DNA from: Pseudodesulfovibrio sp. 5S69
GTDB taxonomy: Bacteria > Desulfobacterota > Desulfovibrionia > Desulfovibrionales > Desulfovibrionaceae
NCBI RefSeq assembly: GCF_037094465.1
Contig: NZ_CP146609.1
Location: forward strand, 3,591,501-3,655,500
DNA length: 64,000 nt
Direction: 5' to 3'
The notes under the pieces were generated by a model, which did no database searches, had not been told where the DNA came from, and saw nothing but the letters and a program-made list of their open reading frames with translations. Every line of letters begins with the position of its first letter. Position 1 is the first letter of the stretch. Made by a program: the position numbers and the translations under genes. Shown here piece by piece: positions 39,904 to 48,764 of the stretch.

Positions 39904-40452
39904 ATGGAAGCGACAAGCGAAATAAGCACCAGGATGGGGATCCGGGAATATTTCGAGACGTTGATGGACATCATGCGCACGCCCGTGCGCCACTTCGAAC
40001 GGGTCTCGGCCGAGACCGGCTCCAGGCGGGCACTGATATTTCTGATGATTTCCGCTCTGTTCTACTGTTCGGTGAGCATGACGTACTTCTTCGAGAACTC
40101 CCTGGCCATGGGGGTGGTCATGATGTTGAACGCCCTCCTCATGCCCGCCTTCGGAGCGGTCATCACCTTCATTCTGATCAGCATGACCGGCCGGGACAGG
40201 ACCCCGTTCGGACGGGTCTTCAACATATACGCCTACGCCAGCGGCGCGGTCATGGTCGTCTCCTGGATTCCGGGCCTGGCCATCGTCATGGAGCCGGTGC
40301 GCGCCGTGCTCATCGGCGTGGGCCTGCACAAGACGGCCGGGGTGGGCAAACTCAAGGCGGCCGTGCTCATCGTTCTGACCGCCGTGGTCCTGCTCCTCTT
40401 CTTCTGGACCGCCGCGCCCATGGTCGTCGAGTTGAAGCAATTGTTCCAATAG
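39904..40452 (+). CDS. Yip1-like membrane protein
   Basis: 182 residues. The N-terminal part EYFETLMDIMRTPVRHFERV resembles the amphipathic start of Yip1/YIP-domain proteins. About five membrane segments follow (RALIFLMISALFYCSVSMTY, LLMPAFGAVITFILISM, AAVLIVLTAVVLLLFFW). GGAGGGGGCC precedes the ATG. Role unknown; it probably supports the membrane complex formed with the transporter or kinases of the same cluster. Confidence 0.78.
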   Translation: MEATSEISTRMGIREYFETLMDIMRTPVRHFERVSAETGSRRALIFLMISALFYCSVSMTYFFENSLAMGVVMMLNALLMPAFGAVITFILISMTGRDRTPFGRVFNIYAYASGAVMVVSWIPGLAIVMEPVRAVLIGVGLHKTAGVGKLKAAVLIVLTAVVLLLFFWTAAPMVVELKQLFQ

Positions 40453-40566
40453 GAGTGTCCCCCGCGCAACGGGCAACGCGCGCAAGCATTCCTTACCCTC
40501 CCCATCCGGCCGGGGGCATGCCCCCGCCCCCGGCTCCGGACGGAGGCCTCAAACGGGAGGACCGCC

Positions 40567-40950
40567 ATGAAGAAGATACGCCTGCTCCTGGTCGACGACG
40601 AACCCGACTTCCTGACCGCCTACGCGCGCCGCTTCAAACGGCGGAACGTGGAGATCACCGAGGCCTCCAGCGGCCAACAGGCCATCGACCACGTCCGCGA
40701 GTCGGAGTTCGACGTGGTCATCCTCGACGTCATGATGCCGAGGATGAACGGGCTCGAGACCCTGCGGCGGATCAAGGCCATCGCCCCGGACTTGCCGGTC
40801 ATCATTCTGACCGGCCACGCCGACTCCAGCGTGCTCATCGAGGGCATGGACATGGGCGCCTTCGACTTCCTGCTCAAGCCCGTGGGCACCGACGAGCTCT
40901 ATTTCAAGGTGCTGGACGCCGTCCGCACCCGCCATCGCGGCCAACCGTAG
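40567..40950 (+). CDS. Single-domain response regulator
   Basis: 127 residues, entirely receiver: LLLVDDEPDFL, phospho-Asp in VVILDVMMPRMNG, Thr in IILTGHADS, Lys in DFLLKPVGT. It starts after AAACGGGAGGACCGCC and is followed 15 bases later by the PEP-synthase-like gene, the same receiver/PEPS-like adjacency as at 9767-10132. The 114-base gap before it contains the GC-rich palindrome GGGGGCATGCCCCC, possibly an RNA hairpin. Confidence 0.93.
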   Translation: MKKIRLLLVDDEPDFLTAYARRFKRRNVEITEASSGQQAIDHVRESEFDVVILDVMMPRMNGLETLRRIKAIAPDLPVIILTGHADSSVLIEGMDMGAFDFLLKPVGTDELYFKVLDAVRTRHRGQP

Positions 40951-40965
40951 CCCCGGAGGTTCGCC

Positions 40966-43581
40966 ATGAAGACCGCGCTCAAGACCCTGTTCCACTTCAT
41001 CCACGGCAATCCCGAGGGAAAGCGGGAGGCGACTGAAAACTTCATCAACAAGTCCGAGGACTTCCGGCTCCTTCTCTCGGCCAACGGCAAGGCCCTGGAA
41101 CTCATGGCCGAGATGACGGACGCGGCCCGCTCCGGCCAGTCGTCCGGGATCACCCGGATACGGGCCTACAGCGTCATGGTGGCCTCCAGCGTACGCCAGA
41201 TGATCGAACGGCTGTGCCGCATGGCTCCCGGCAAATACGAAACCCTGCGCGACGGATTCAACGAAATCGTCCGGGACATGGACCAGGCCTTTGCCGGGCC
41301 GTCCAGAGGTCCGCTCGGACCGTCGGTCATTCGCATGCGCGACCTGCGCGCCATCGACCTGCCCGAGGCCGGGTCCAAGGTGGCCATGCTCGGCGAAATC
41401 CGGGCCGAACTCGGGGTGGTGGTGCCGCGCGGCTTCGCCATCACGGCCTCGGCCTTCCACCTGTTCATGGAGGCCACCGGCCTGGACGACGAGATCAACC
41501 GGCTCATCCAGATCCACGACGGGACCACCCTGGAGGAACTGAACGACCTGGCGCTGAGCATCCGCCAAGCCATCAACCTAGCCCCCATGCCGCGCGAGCT
41601 GGAGGAGGCCGTGCAAGAGCAGTGCGCCCGGCTGGGCGACATCCGCTTCGCGGTGCGTTCAAGCGCGCTCGGCGAGGATGCCGAGCAGACCGGATTCGCC
41701 GGACAGTTCATCTCCAAGCTCGGGGTCAAGCCCGCCCAGGTGACCGACGCCTACCGCGCGGTCATTTCGAGCATGTACTCGGCCACGGCCATCACCTACG
41801 TGCGCAACCGGGGGTTGCGCGAGGACGAGATGGTCATGGCCGCCGGGTGCATGGAAATGATCGACGCCGTGGCGGGCGGGGTGGTCTACACCCGGCCCCC
41901 GGTGGGCGGCGGCTCGGACGCGGTCATCATCAACGCGGTGCCCGGCCTGCCCTGCGCCGTGGTGGACGGCAGCTCCATGGCCGACTCCTACAGCGTGGAC
42001 CGGGCGACCGGCAAGGTCACAAGGCGGGACATCGCCGAAAAGGAAATCCGTTTCGTCCTGACCTCCGGCGGCAAGGTCCGCAAGGAAAAGCTCTTCGGCG
42101 GCAAGGAACTGGCCCCGTCCATCTCGGACCGCGACGTCGAACGGCTGGCCGCCCTGGCCCTGCGCATCGAGGAACACTTCGGGCATCCCCAGGACATCGA
42201 GTGGGCCAAGGACCGCGAGGGATTGATCGTCATCCTGCAATGCCGTCCCCTGACCGTCTGCGAGGAGGCGCCCGTCCCCCGGAACGAGTCCTGGCCTCAG
42301 GACGAAGAGAGCCGGGGTCTGGCCATCCTGTCCGGATGCATCCCGGCCAGTCCGGGCGCGGCCGCGGGCTACGTGGTCAAGGTCGAGACCGAGGAGGACA
42401 TGTTCCGCTTCCCGGACGGCGCGGTCCTGCTGGCCCGCAACGCCCGCCCGCAACTTTCCGCTCTGCTGCCCCGGGCCGCGGCCCTGGTGGTTGAATTCGG
42501 CAGTTCCGTGGGCCATCTGGCGAACGTGGCCAGGGAATACGCCATCCCGGCGCTCATCGGTGCGCCCGGGGCGGTGGAGCGGCTCTCCGGCGTGGGCGTG
42601 ATCACGGTCAACGGGACCAACGGGACCATCTATCTGGGCCGCCGCAAGAAGATGATCCAGCGCGAGGCCCGCCCGGCGGCCAGGGTGCGCACCACGGACG
42701 TGGGGCTCGCCCTGGAACGGGTCCTGAAGTTCATCACCCCGCTCAACCTGACCGATCCGGAGTCCCCGGACTTCCGGCCCGAGGGCTGCCGGTCCATGCA
42801 CGACATCACCCGCTTCTGCCATGAGAAGGCGGTGGCTGAGATGTTCGCCCAGGACAACCGCCCGGTGTCGGGCGCGTTCCGGCTCGCCGGAGAACGGGCC
42901 ATGCAGTACTGGCTGGTGGACATCGGCGGCGGCACCACGGTCGAGGAGAACGGCTCCGCAAATTCCAGCCAGAGCATCGGCATCGAGTCCGTCCGGTCCA
43001 ACCCCATGCGCGCCCTGTGGTACGGCATGATGGCCGTGCCCTGGGAGGGCCCGCCGGTCCCGCGCCTGGACAGCTTCATGTCCGTCATGACCAGCGCGGC
43101 CCAGAATCCGGCCCTGGAGGCCGGGGCACGCAACGACATGGGCGAGCGCAACTACTTCATCGTGGGCAGCCGGTACTGCAACCTGCAATCCCGGTTCGGC
43201 TTCCACTTCTGCACCATCGAGGGGTTCGCGGGCGATGACCCCAACGTGAACTACGCCCTGTTCCAGTTCAAGGGGGGCGGGGCGAGCCTGGACCGCCGCC
43301 ACCTGCGCTCGCGCCTGGTGGCCGAGACCCTGGAAAAGCGAGGCTTCATCGCCGAGATCCGCGAGGACGCCCTGTTCGCAAGGCTGGAGGGCGTCAGCCG
43401 CCAGGCAGTGGAGCAGGCCATGGCCGTGCTCGGCTACCTGCTCATGCACACCCGGCAGATCGACATGTCCATGGCCGATCCGGGCATGGTCGTCCACTAC
43501 CGCGACCTGTTCGAGGCGGACATCGAGGAGCTGCTGGAAGGCTTGCCCGATGAGCTCCGGGAAGCGGGGTGCGCGCCGTGA
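40966..43581 (+). CDS. PEP-synthase-like protein lacking the PEP-binding barrel (copy B)
   Basis: 871 residues. An N-terminal helical region of about 130 residues is followed by ATP-grasp (PPDK_N) with FAVRSSALGEDA..GFAGQ and PQDIEWAKD..VILQCRPL. The phosphohistidine domain has FGSSVGHLANVAREYAIPALIG, with His at the catalytic place. The C-terminal domain, unlike any PEP synthase barrel, has LNLTDP, GCRSMHDITRFCHEKA, FGFHFCTIEG and FQFKGGGAS, all matched in the protein at 7263-9716. The stop overlaps the next kinase gene (GTGA). Probably a phosphotransfer component of this signalling cluster; no biochemical role is established to my knowledge. Confidence 0.8.
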   Translation: MKTALKTLFHFIHGNPEGKREATENFINKSEDFRLLLSANGKALELMAEMTDAARSGQSSGITRIRAYSVMVASSVRQMIERLCRMAPGKYETLRDGFNEIVRDMDQAFAGPSRGPLGPSVIRMRDLRAIDLPEAGSKVAMLGEIRAELGVVVPRGFAITASAFHLFMEATGLDDEINRLIQIHDGTTLEELNDLALSIRQAINLAPMPRELEEAVQEQCARLGDIRFAVRSSALGEDAEQTGFAGQFISKLGVKPAQVTDAYRAVISSMYSATAITYVRNRGLREDEMVMAAGCMEMIDAVAGGVVYTRPPVGGGSDAVIINAVPGLPCAVVDGSSMADSYSVDRATGKVTRRDIAEKEIRFVLTSGGKVRKEKLFGGKELAPSISDRDVERLAALALRIEEHFGHPQDIEWAKDREGLIVILQCRPLTVCEEAPVPRNESWPQDEESRGLAILSGCIPASPGAAAGYVVKVETEEDMFRFPDGAVLLARNARPQLSALLPRAAALVVEFGSSVGHLANVAREYAIPALIGAPGAVERLSGVGVITVNGTNGTIYLGRRKKMIQREARPAARVRTTDVGLALERVLKFITPLNLTDPESPDFRPEGCRSMHDITRFCHEKAVAEMFAQDNRPVSGAFRLAGERAMQYWLVDIGGGTTVEENGSANSSQSIGIESVRSNPMRALWYGMMAVPWEGPPVPRLDSFMSVMTSAAQNPALEAGARNDMGERNYFIVGSRYCNLQSRFGFHFCTIEGFAGDDPNVNYALFQFKGGGASLDRRHLRSRLVAETLEKRGFIAEIREDALFARLEGVSRQAVEQAMAVLGYLLMHTRQIDMSMADPGMVVHYRDLFEADIEELLEGLPDELREAGCAP

Positions 43582-45254
43582 CCTCCACACCGTACTCCCG
43601 GCTCAAGTGGTACCTGGTGCTGATCACCCTGGGGCTCTCCCTGGTCCCGCTCTTCGCGCTCGGCTACGTCATCCACAGCGAATTCCGCCAGACCTACGAG
43701 GAGAAACTGGCCGACAACCTGCGGCTCATGGTCGCCAACCGGCGGGACGCCATCTCCATGTTCCTGAACGAGCGGGTGGTCCAGCTCCAGATGCTGGCCG
43801 ACATCCACTCCTTCGACGAGATGTCCCACCAGGCCTACCTGAACAAGGTCTTCGACGCGGTCCACGGCACGTCCAGTTCGTTCTTCGACATCGGGGTCAT
43901 CGGCCAGAACGGCGGCCACGAGGCCTACTGCGGGCCCTTTGACCTCATGGACGTGAACTACCGCGACGAGCCGTGGTTCCACCAGGTCATGCTCAAGGGG
44001 CTGTACATCAGCGACGTGTTCATGGGCTTCCGCAACTTTCCGCACTTCATCATCGCGGTGAAGCGGCAGGAGGCGGGCAGGACCTGGATACTGCGGGCGA
44101 CCATCGACTCCGAGGTGTTCACTTCGCTGGTGCGCAACGTGCGCACCGGAAAGCAGGGCGACGCATACATCGTCAACGACAAGGACGTACTCCAGACCCC
44201 GTCGCGGTTCGGCGGCAAGGCCCTGACCAGGGTCGCCCTGCCCGTGCAGCTGCAGGGCGAGGGCGTGGAGATCCAGTCCTGGCGGCAGGACGGCGTCCCG
44301 GTCATCGCCGGGATCACTCCCCTGCCCAACACCAACTGGCGGCTGGTCATCATGGAGAACCCCGAGGAGGGACTCTCCCCGCTGGTGCGCACCCGCTCGC
44401 TCATCTACGCCCTGCTCGGGGCCTGCGCCCTGATGATCTTCCTCGGGGCCTACCTGACCGTGTCCTCGGCGGTGGCCCGGCTCCGGGCGTCCGACCGCCA
44501 ACGAGCGGCCATGGACGCGGCGGTCATGCAGTCGAGCAAGATGGCCTCCCTGGGCAAGCTGGCCGCCGGAGTGGCCCACGAGGTCAACAACCCGCTGTCC
44601 ATCATCCGGGAAAGTGCGGGCTGGATACGCGACATCATCAACGACGGCGAGCTGGGTGACGGCCCGGCTGTGGACGAACTCCAGGAGGCCGTCTCGGACA
44701 TCGACCGCCACGTGGAGCGGGCGCGCACCGTGACCCACCGCATGCTCGGCTTCGCCCGGCGCATGGAGCCGCTCCAGGAGGACGTGGACGTGAACATGCT
44801 GGCCAACCAGACCGCCTCTTTCCTGGAGAACGAGACCCGGCACCGCAACATCGAGCTCAAGACCGACCTGGATCCGGAGCTGCCGCTGATCACCACCGAC
44901 GCCAACCAGTTGCAGCAGGTCCTCCTGAACCTGCTGGAAAACGCCATCGACGCCATTGAACGCGACGGCGAGATCACGGTGGTCACCAGGGCCGCCGGGG
45001 ACGGTGTCGTCCTGAGCATCGCCGACAGCGGGGAGGGCATCTCCAGGGAGAACCTGGCCAAGGTCTTCGATCCCTTCTTCACCACCAAGCCCACCGGCGA
45101 AGGGACCGGCCTGGGGCTCTCCATCGTCTACAGCACCCTGAGCAAGCTGGGCGGGACCATCAAAGTCAACAGCGAGCCGGGGCAGGGCTCGACCTTCACC
45201 ATCCGCCTGCCCTTCACCGGTCCGCAATTTCCGGGCGGCAAGGAGGAACCATGA
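43578..45254 (+). CDS. Cache-domain sensor histidine kinase
   Basis: 558 residues from the GTG at 43578, whose GTGA overlaps the upstream stop; a GTG at 43569 is equally readable. TM1 (WYLVLITLGLSLVPLFALGY), a double-Cache periplasmic region with NYRDEPWFHQVM and YISDVFMGFRNFPHFIIAV, TM2 (LIYALLGACALMIFLGAYLT), HisKA GVAHEVNNPLSII, HATPase_c NLLENAIDAI, ADSGEGIS, GEGTGLGLS. It closely resembles the kinase at 31348-33024. The following receiver overlaps its end by ATGA, so the two are likely cognate. Confidence 0.92.
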   Translation: MTSTPYSRLKWYLVLITLGLSLVPLFALGYVIHSEFRQTYEEKLADNLRLMVANRRDAISMFLNERVVQLQMLADIHSFDEMSHQAYLNKVFDAVHGTSSSFFDIGVIGQNGGHEAYCGPFDLMDVNYRDEPWFHQVMLKGLYISDVFMGFRNFPHFIIAVKRQEAGRTWILRATIDSEVFTSLVRNVRTGKQGDAYIVNDKDVLQTPSRFGGKALTRVALPVQLQGEGVEIQSWRQDGVPVIAGITPLPNTNWRLVIMENPEEGLSPLVRTRSLIYALLGACALMIFLGAYLTVSSAVARLRASDRQRAAMDAAVMQSSKMASLGKLAAGVAHEVNNPLSIIRESAGWIRDIINDGELGDGPAVDELQEAVSDIDRHVERARTVTHRMLGFARRMEPLQEDVDVNMLANQTASFLENETRHRNIELKTDLDPELPLITTDANQLQQVLLNLLENAIDAIERDGEITVVTRAAGDGVVLSIADSGEGISRENLAKVFDPFFTTKPTGEGTGLGLSIVYSTLSKLGGTIKVNSEPGQGSTFTIRLPFTGPQFPGGKEEP

Positions 45255-45643
45255 TCCAGATCCGCGTACTTGTGGTCGACGACGAACCCGATTTCCTGAA
45301 GCTTATTCAACGCAGGCTGACCAAGCGCAACGTGCACGTGGACACCGTGACCAACGGCGAGGCGGCCCTGGCCTTCCTCCGCGAGCACCCCGTGGACGTG
45401 GTCATCCTCGACGTGCGCATGCCGGGGCTGTCCGGCATCGACACCCTCAAGGAGATCCGCAGGCGGTTCCGCGATACCGAGGTCATCATGCTGACCGGCC
45501 ACGGCTCCCTGCAGTCGGGCATCGAGGGCATCAGCCTCGGGGCCTACGACTACATCCTCAAGCCGTTCTCCATCGACAACCTGCTCGGGCGCATCCGTGC
45601 GGCCTTTGAGCATGCCAGGCTGCGCATCGAGAGGCGGAAATAA
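45251..45643 (+). CDS. Single-domain response regulator
   Basis: 130 residues: VLVVDDEPDFL, phospho-Asp in VVILDVRMPGLSG, Thr in IMLTGHGS, Lys in DYILKPFSI, then a short basic tail (ARLRIERRK). Its ATG overlaps the stop of the upstream kinase by four bases, and GCAAGGAGGAACC provides the ribosome site. No output domain. It is probably phosphorylated by the kinase just upstream or by the one 2 bases downstream. Confidence 0.93.
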   Translation: MIQIRVLVVDDEPDFLKLIQRRLTKRNVHVDTVTNGEAALAFLREHPVDVVILDVRMPGLSGIDTLKEIRRRFRDTEVIMLTGHGSLQSGIEGISLGAYDYILKPFSIDNLLGRIRAAFEHARLRIERRK

Positions 45644-45645
45644 CC

Positions 45646-46575
45646 ATGAGCCTGACATACGCGAGACGGGTGGTCATGCTCGGCCGCTCCGCCTATCCGG
45701 TATCCTGCCTGGCCGTGGGCGCGGCCGCATGGTTCCACGGGCGCACCGGCGACAGCATGGCCCTGGCCGCGGTCCTGGCCGTGGCCGGCGGCATGTGGCT
45801 GCTGCTCTGGGCCTCGGCCCGCTGGCTGGACCAGGCCGCGGCCGAGCGGACCGAGATGGGCGACCAGCTCATCCAGTCCCAGCGCGTCCTGGCCCTGGGC
45901 GAACTGTCAACGGGCATCGCCCACGAGATCAACAACCCCCTGAACATCATCCTTCAGGAGGCCGAGCTCATGCGCTACAACCTGGCCGCCACGCCCACGC
46001 CCGATACCCTGCCCGAAGTCCTGGAGGAGGTCCGCACGAGCCTGAACGTCATCTACGCCCAGGTCTCCCGCTGCTCGGACATCACCCACAAGCTCCTGGA
46101 CCTGGCCCGCAACCGCAAGCCCGTGTCCCAGCCGGCGGACATCAACCAGTTGGTGGAGGACATGCTCGAACTGGTGGAGCGTGAATCCGGCCCCCGGCAG
46201 ATACACATCCACCGGCGGCCCGACCCGGAGCTGCCCACCGTGATCTCGGACCCGCCGCTGCTGCGCCAGGTCTTCCTGAACCTGCTGATCAACGCGGTCC
46301 AGGCCGTGGACCGGGACGGCGACATCTTCATCACCACCTATCGCGACGCGGGCATGGCCTGCACTGAGATACGGGACACCGGACCGGGCATCACCCAGGA
46401 GAACCGGGAGCGCATCTTCAACCCGTTTTTCACCACCAAGGCCCCCGGCCAGGGCACGGGGCTCGGCCTGTCGGTCAGCCTGCGGATCATCAACGAACTG
46501 GGCGGGGACATCCATGTGGAGTCCACCCCGGGCAAGGGAGCGTCCTTCACCGTGCGCATTCCCCTCAAACGATAA
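45646..46575 (+). CDS. Short membrane histidine kinase without a periplasmic sensor domain
   Basis: 309 residues. Two closely spaced hydrophobic segments (SAYPVSCLAVGAAAWF and MALAAVLAVAGGMWLLLWAS) leave almost no extracytoplasmic loop. HisKA has GIAHEINNPLNIIL, and HATPase_c has NLLINAVQAV, RDTGPGIT and GQGTGLGLS. It therefore senses either within the membrane or through partner proteins. It is encoded 2 bases after a receiver gene and 10 bases before the next. Confidence 0.92.
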   Translation: MSLTYARRVVMLGRSAYPVSCLAVGAAAWFHGRTGDSMALAAVLAVAGGMWLLLWASARWLDQAAAERTEMGDQLIQSQRVLALGELSTGIAHEINNPLNIILQEAELMRYNLAATPTPDTLPEVLEEVRTSLNVIYAQVSRCSDITHKLLDLARNRKPVSQPADINQLVEDMLELVERESGPRQIHIHRRPDPELPTVISDPPLLRQVFLNLLINAVQAVDRDGDIFITTYRDAGMACTEIRDTGPGITQENRERIFNPFFTTKAPGQGTGLGLSVSLRIINELGGDIHVESTPGKGASFTVRIPLKR

Positions 46576-46585
46576 GAGGTGTATC

Positions 46586-47014
46586 ATGAGCGTCAAGGCG
46601 AGAATCCTCGTGGTCGACGACGAAGACCGGTTCCGTCAGTCCCTGTGCCGCCTGCTGCGCGCGGAGGGCTTTACTGTGGACTCGGCCGAGAGCGGGCTCG
46701 ACGCCCTGAACAAGCTGGCCACGAACGAGTTCGACGTGGTCCTGCTGGACATGAAGATGCCCGGCCTGTCGGGCTCGGAAACCTTCAACGAAATACAGTT
46801 GCAGGGCTTCGACGTGGAGACCGTCTGCCTGACCGGGCACACTTCCATCAGCGATGCCATGAAACTGCTGCACAACGGGGTCTTCGACTACCTGCTCAAG
46901 CCTGCGTCCATGCCGGAAATTCTCGAGACCGTGCAGCGGGCCATGGAGCGCAAGCTCTTGCGGCATGGTGAAATCGGCGTATCGGAACTGATAGACGGAT
47001 CGGGAACGCGCTAG
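46586..47014 (+). CDS. Single-domain response regulator
   Basis: 142 residues: ILVVDDEDRFR, phospho-Asp in VVLLDMKMPGLSG, Thr in CLTGHTSIS, Lys in DYLLKPASM. A C-terminal extension (ERKLLRHGEIGVSELIDGS) has no known fold. AGAGGTG precedes the ATG. It is the fifth receiver protein of the cluster and, like the others, lacks a DNA-binding or enzymatic output. Confidence 0.93.
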   Translation: MSVKARILVVDDEDRFRQSLCRLLRAEGFTVDSAESGLDALNKLATNEFDVVLLDMKMPGLSGSETFNEIQLQGFDVETVCLTGHTSISDAMKLLHNGVFDYLLKPASMPEILETVQRAMERKLLRHGEIGVSELIDGSGTR

Positions 47015-47051
47015 GCCGCGTACGGCCGGAAGAACCGACCGGAGGGCACTC

Positions 47052-48575
47052 ATGGACGATTTCGCATACGAGAACCTCGGCATCTGCTACTGGAACGGGA
47101 CGCTCGGCCCCTTCAACGTGGGTGTGGTGGGCACCGGCTCCATGCTCCGGGTCCTGCTCGACATCATCTACAACGAGGCCTTCCGCGAATTTCTGCCCGA
47201 GATGTGTCTGTCGGCCATCAGCGACACCAACCCCAACGAACCCCTGCCCGAGGACTGCGAGACCTGCCCCATCTACCCCACCTACCGGGAGATGCTCGAC
47301 GCCCACCCGGAGATCAATCTGGTGGTGGAAATCACAGGCGACGGGGGCATCGCGGCCCGGCTGCGACAGGATCTGCCCGCCGGCATCGCGCTGATCGACC
47401 ACCGGGAACTGGTCTTCCTGTGCGGACTGCACGACATGGCCGTGGTCAAGGGCCACTACATGACCAGCCTGGACCACCAGCGCTCCCTGATCCAATCCAT
47501 CATCGACGAGATCCGCGAGGACATTTTCCTCCTGGACAAGAGCGGGAACATCCAGGACCTGAACCGCACGGTCTGGCAACGGGCGGGCATACCGCGCAAG
47601 GAGCTGCTGGGCAGGCCGTGCTTCGAGGCCGCCCGGCTCCGCGACGGCTCGACCTTCTGCAGCCAGCTCGACCCGGTCTGTCCCTTCCACAAGACGCTCC
47701 TCTCCGGCCGCAAGGAAGAGGCCATGGTCACCCGCGTCAACGGCAGCGGCCTGCTCCAGTACTACCGGCTCTATGCCTACCCCATTTTCGACATGCGCGG
47801 GCAGATGTCCCACATCATGGTCATGCACCGGGACATCACCGAGCGGACCCAGCGCGAAAAGTATCAGCAACAGCAGGACAAGTTCGCCATCATCGGCGAG
47901 ATATCCACCTACCTGGCCCATGAGATCCGCAACCCGCTCTATGCGGTGGGCGGGTTCGCCAATGCCCTGTTGCGCTCCCCCAAGCTGGACGAGCAGGAGC
48001 GCGAAAAGGTCCAGATCATTGTAGAGGAGACCCGCCGCCTGGACAAGCTGCTGACCAACATGCTCAATTTCGTGCGTCCCACCCCCGGCCCCGGCTCGGC
48101 CGTGGACCTGGTGGCCGTGTGCCGAGACGTGGCCGAACTCATGGACGTAGGCTACGGCCGCCAGGGGTACGACATCGTCATCCGGGCCGCGGATAACCTG
48201 CCCTCGGTGCAGGGCGACGCCGATTCGCTGAAGCAGTGCCTGGTGAACATCATCAAGAACTCCATCGAGGCCATGCCCGGCGGCGGCGAGGTCGTCATCG
48301 CCCTGGCCATGGACGGCGGCGACGTGGCCGTGCGCATCTCGGACACGGGCACGGGCATGAGCGAGACCGAACTGGACCGCGCCTTCAACCCCTTCTACTC
48401 CACCAAGGCGGACGGCAACGGACTGGGCCTGCCCTTGATCAAGAAGATCATCGAGGAGGCCGGTGGCAGCGTGACCCTGGCCAGCCGCCCCGGCCAGGGG
48501 ACCACCGTGACCCTGCACCTGCAACCGGCCATGGATGTGGAACGCCAGGACCGGGAAGGAACGGACGGAATTTAG
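47052..48575 (+). CDS. Soluble histidine kinase with an N-terminal Rossmann-like domain and PAS
   Basis: 507 residues with no membrane segment. Residues about 20-135 look like a dinucleotide-binding fold: FNVGVVGTGSMLRVLLDI (G-x-G-x-x near a beta strand), AISDTNPN, INLVVEITGDGG and GIALIDHRELVFLC, the pattern of NAD-dependent dehydrogenases. A PAS domain follows (about 165-285, with Cys in GRPCFEAARL and CSQLDPVCPF), then HisKA (AHEIRNPLYAVGGF) and HATPase_c (NIIKNSIEAM, SDTGTGMS, GNGLGLPL). It may sense a nucleotide cofactor or a bound metabolite. It is the last gene of the cluster. Confidence 0.88.
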   Translation: MDDFAYENLGICYWNGTLGPFNVGVVGTGSMLRVLLDIIYNEAFREFLPEMCLSAISDTNPNEPLPEDCETCPIYPTYREMLDAHPEINLVVEITGDGGIAARLRQDLPAGIALIDHRELVFLCGLHDMAVVKGHYMTSLDHQRSLIQSIIDEIREDIFLLDKSGNIQDLNRTVWQRAGIPRKELLGRPCFEAARLRDGSTFCSQLDPVCPFHKTLLSGRKEEAMVTRVNGSGLLQYYRLYAYPIFDMRGQMSHIMVMHRDITERTQREKYQQQQDKFAIIGEISTYLAHEIRNPLYAVGGFANALLRSPKLDEQEREKVQIIVEETRRLDKLLTNMLNFVRPTPGPGSAVDLVAVCRDVAELMDVGYGRQGYDIVIRAADNLPSVQGDADSLKQCLVNIIKNSIEAMPGGGEVVIALAMDGGDVAVRISDTGTGMSETELDRAFNPFYSTKADGNGLGLPLIKKIIEEAGGSVTLASRPGQGTTVTLHLQPAMDVERQDREGTDGI

Positions 48576-48605
48576 ACCCCTCCCCTCACCACCCCGAGCA
48601 GTGAG

Positions 48606-48629
48606 CCCCCGCGTCGCAAGGCGCGGGGG
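48606..48629 (+). terminator. Hairpin after the signalling cluster
   Basis: CCCCCGCG pairs with CGCGGGGG across an 8-base loop, 30 bases past the last kinase stop. The T-tract after it is short (TTCC), so termination strength is uncertain. Confidence 0.55.
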
Positions 48630-48677
48630 TTCCGGTATGCGGAGGGCGGTTTCCCCGTCTTCCGGGGGGCCGGGGCC

Positions 48678-48715
48678 CCAAAAACCTAAGGCCCCGCGCA
48701 TCGCTGCGCGGGGCC
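48678..48715 (-). terminator. Terminator of the minus-strand gene at 48765
   Basis: GGCCCCGCGCA-TCGC-TGCGCGGGGCC is an 11-bp stem; on the minus strand it is followed by TTAGGTTTTT. It lies about 50 bases after the stop. Confidence 0.75.
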
Positions 48716-48764
48716 TGCCCTGCGGGGCTTGCGGATGCCCCTGACGGGAAGAGGAGTGCCCGGA

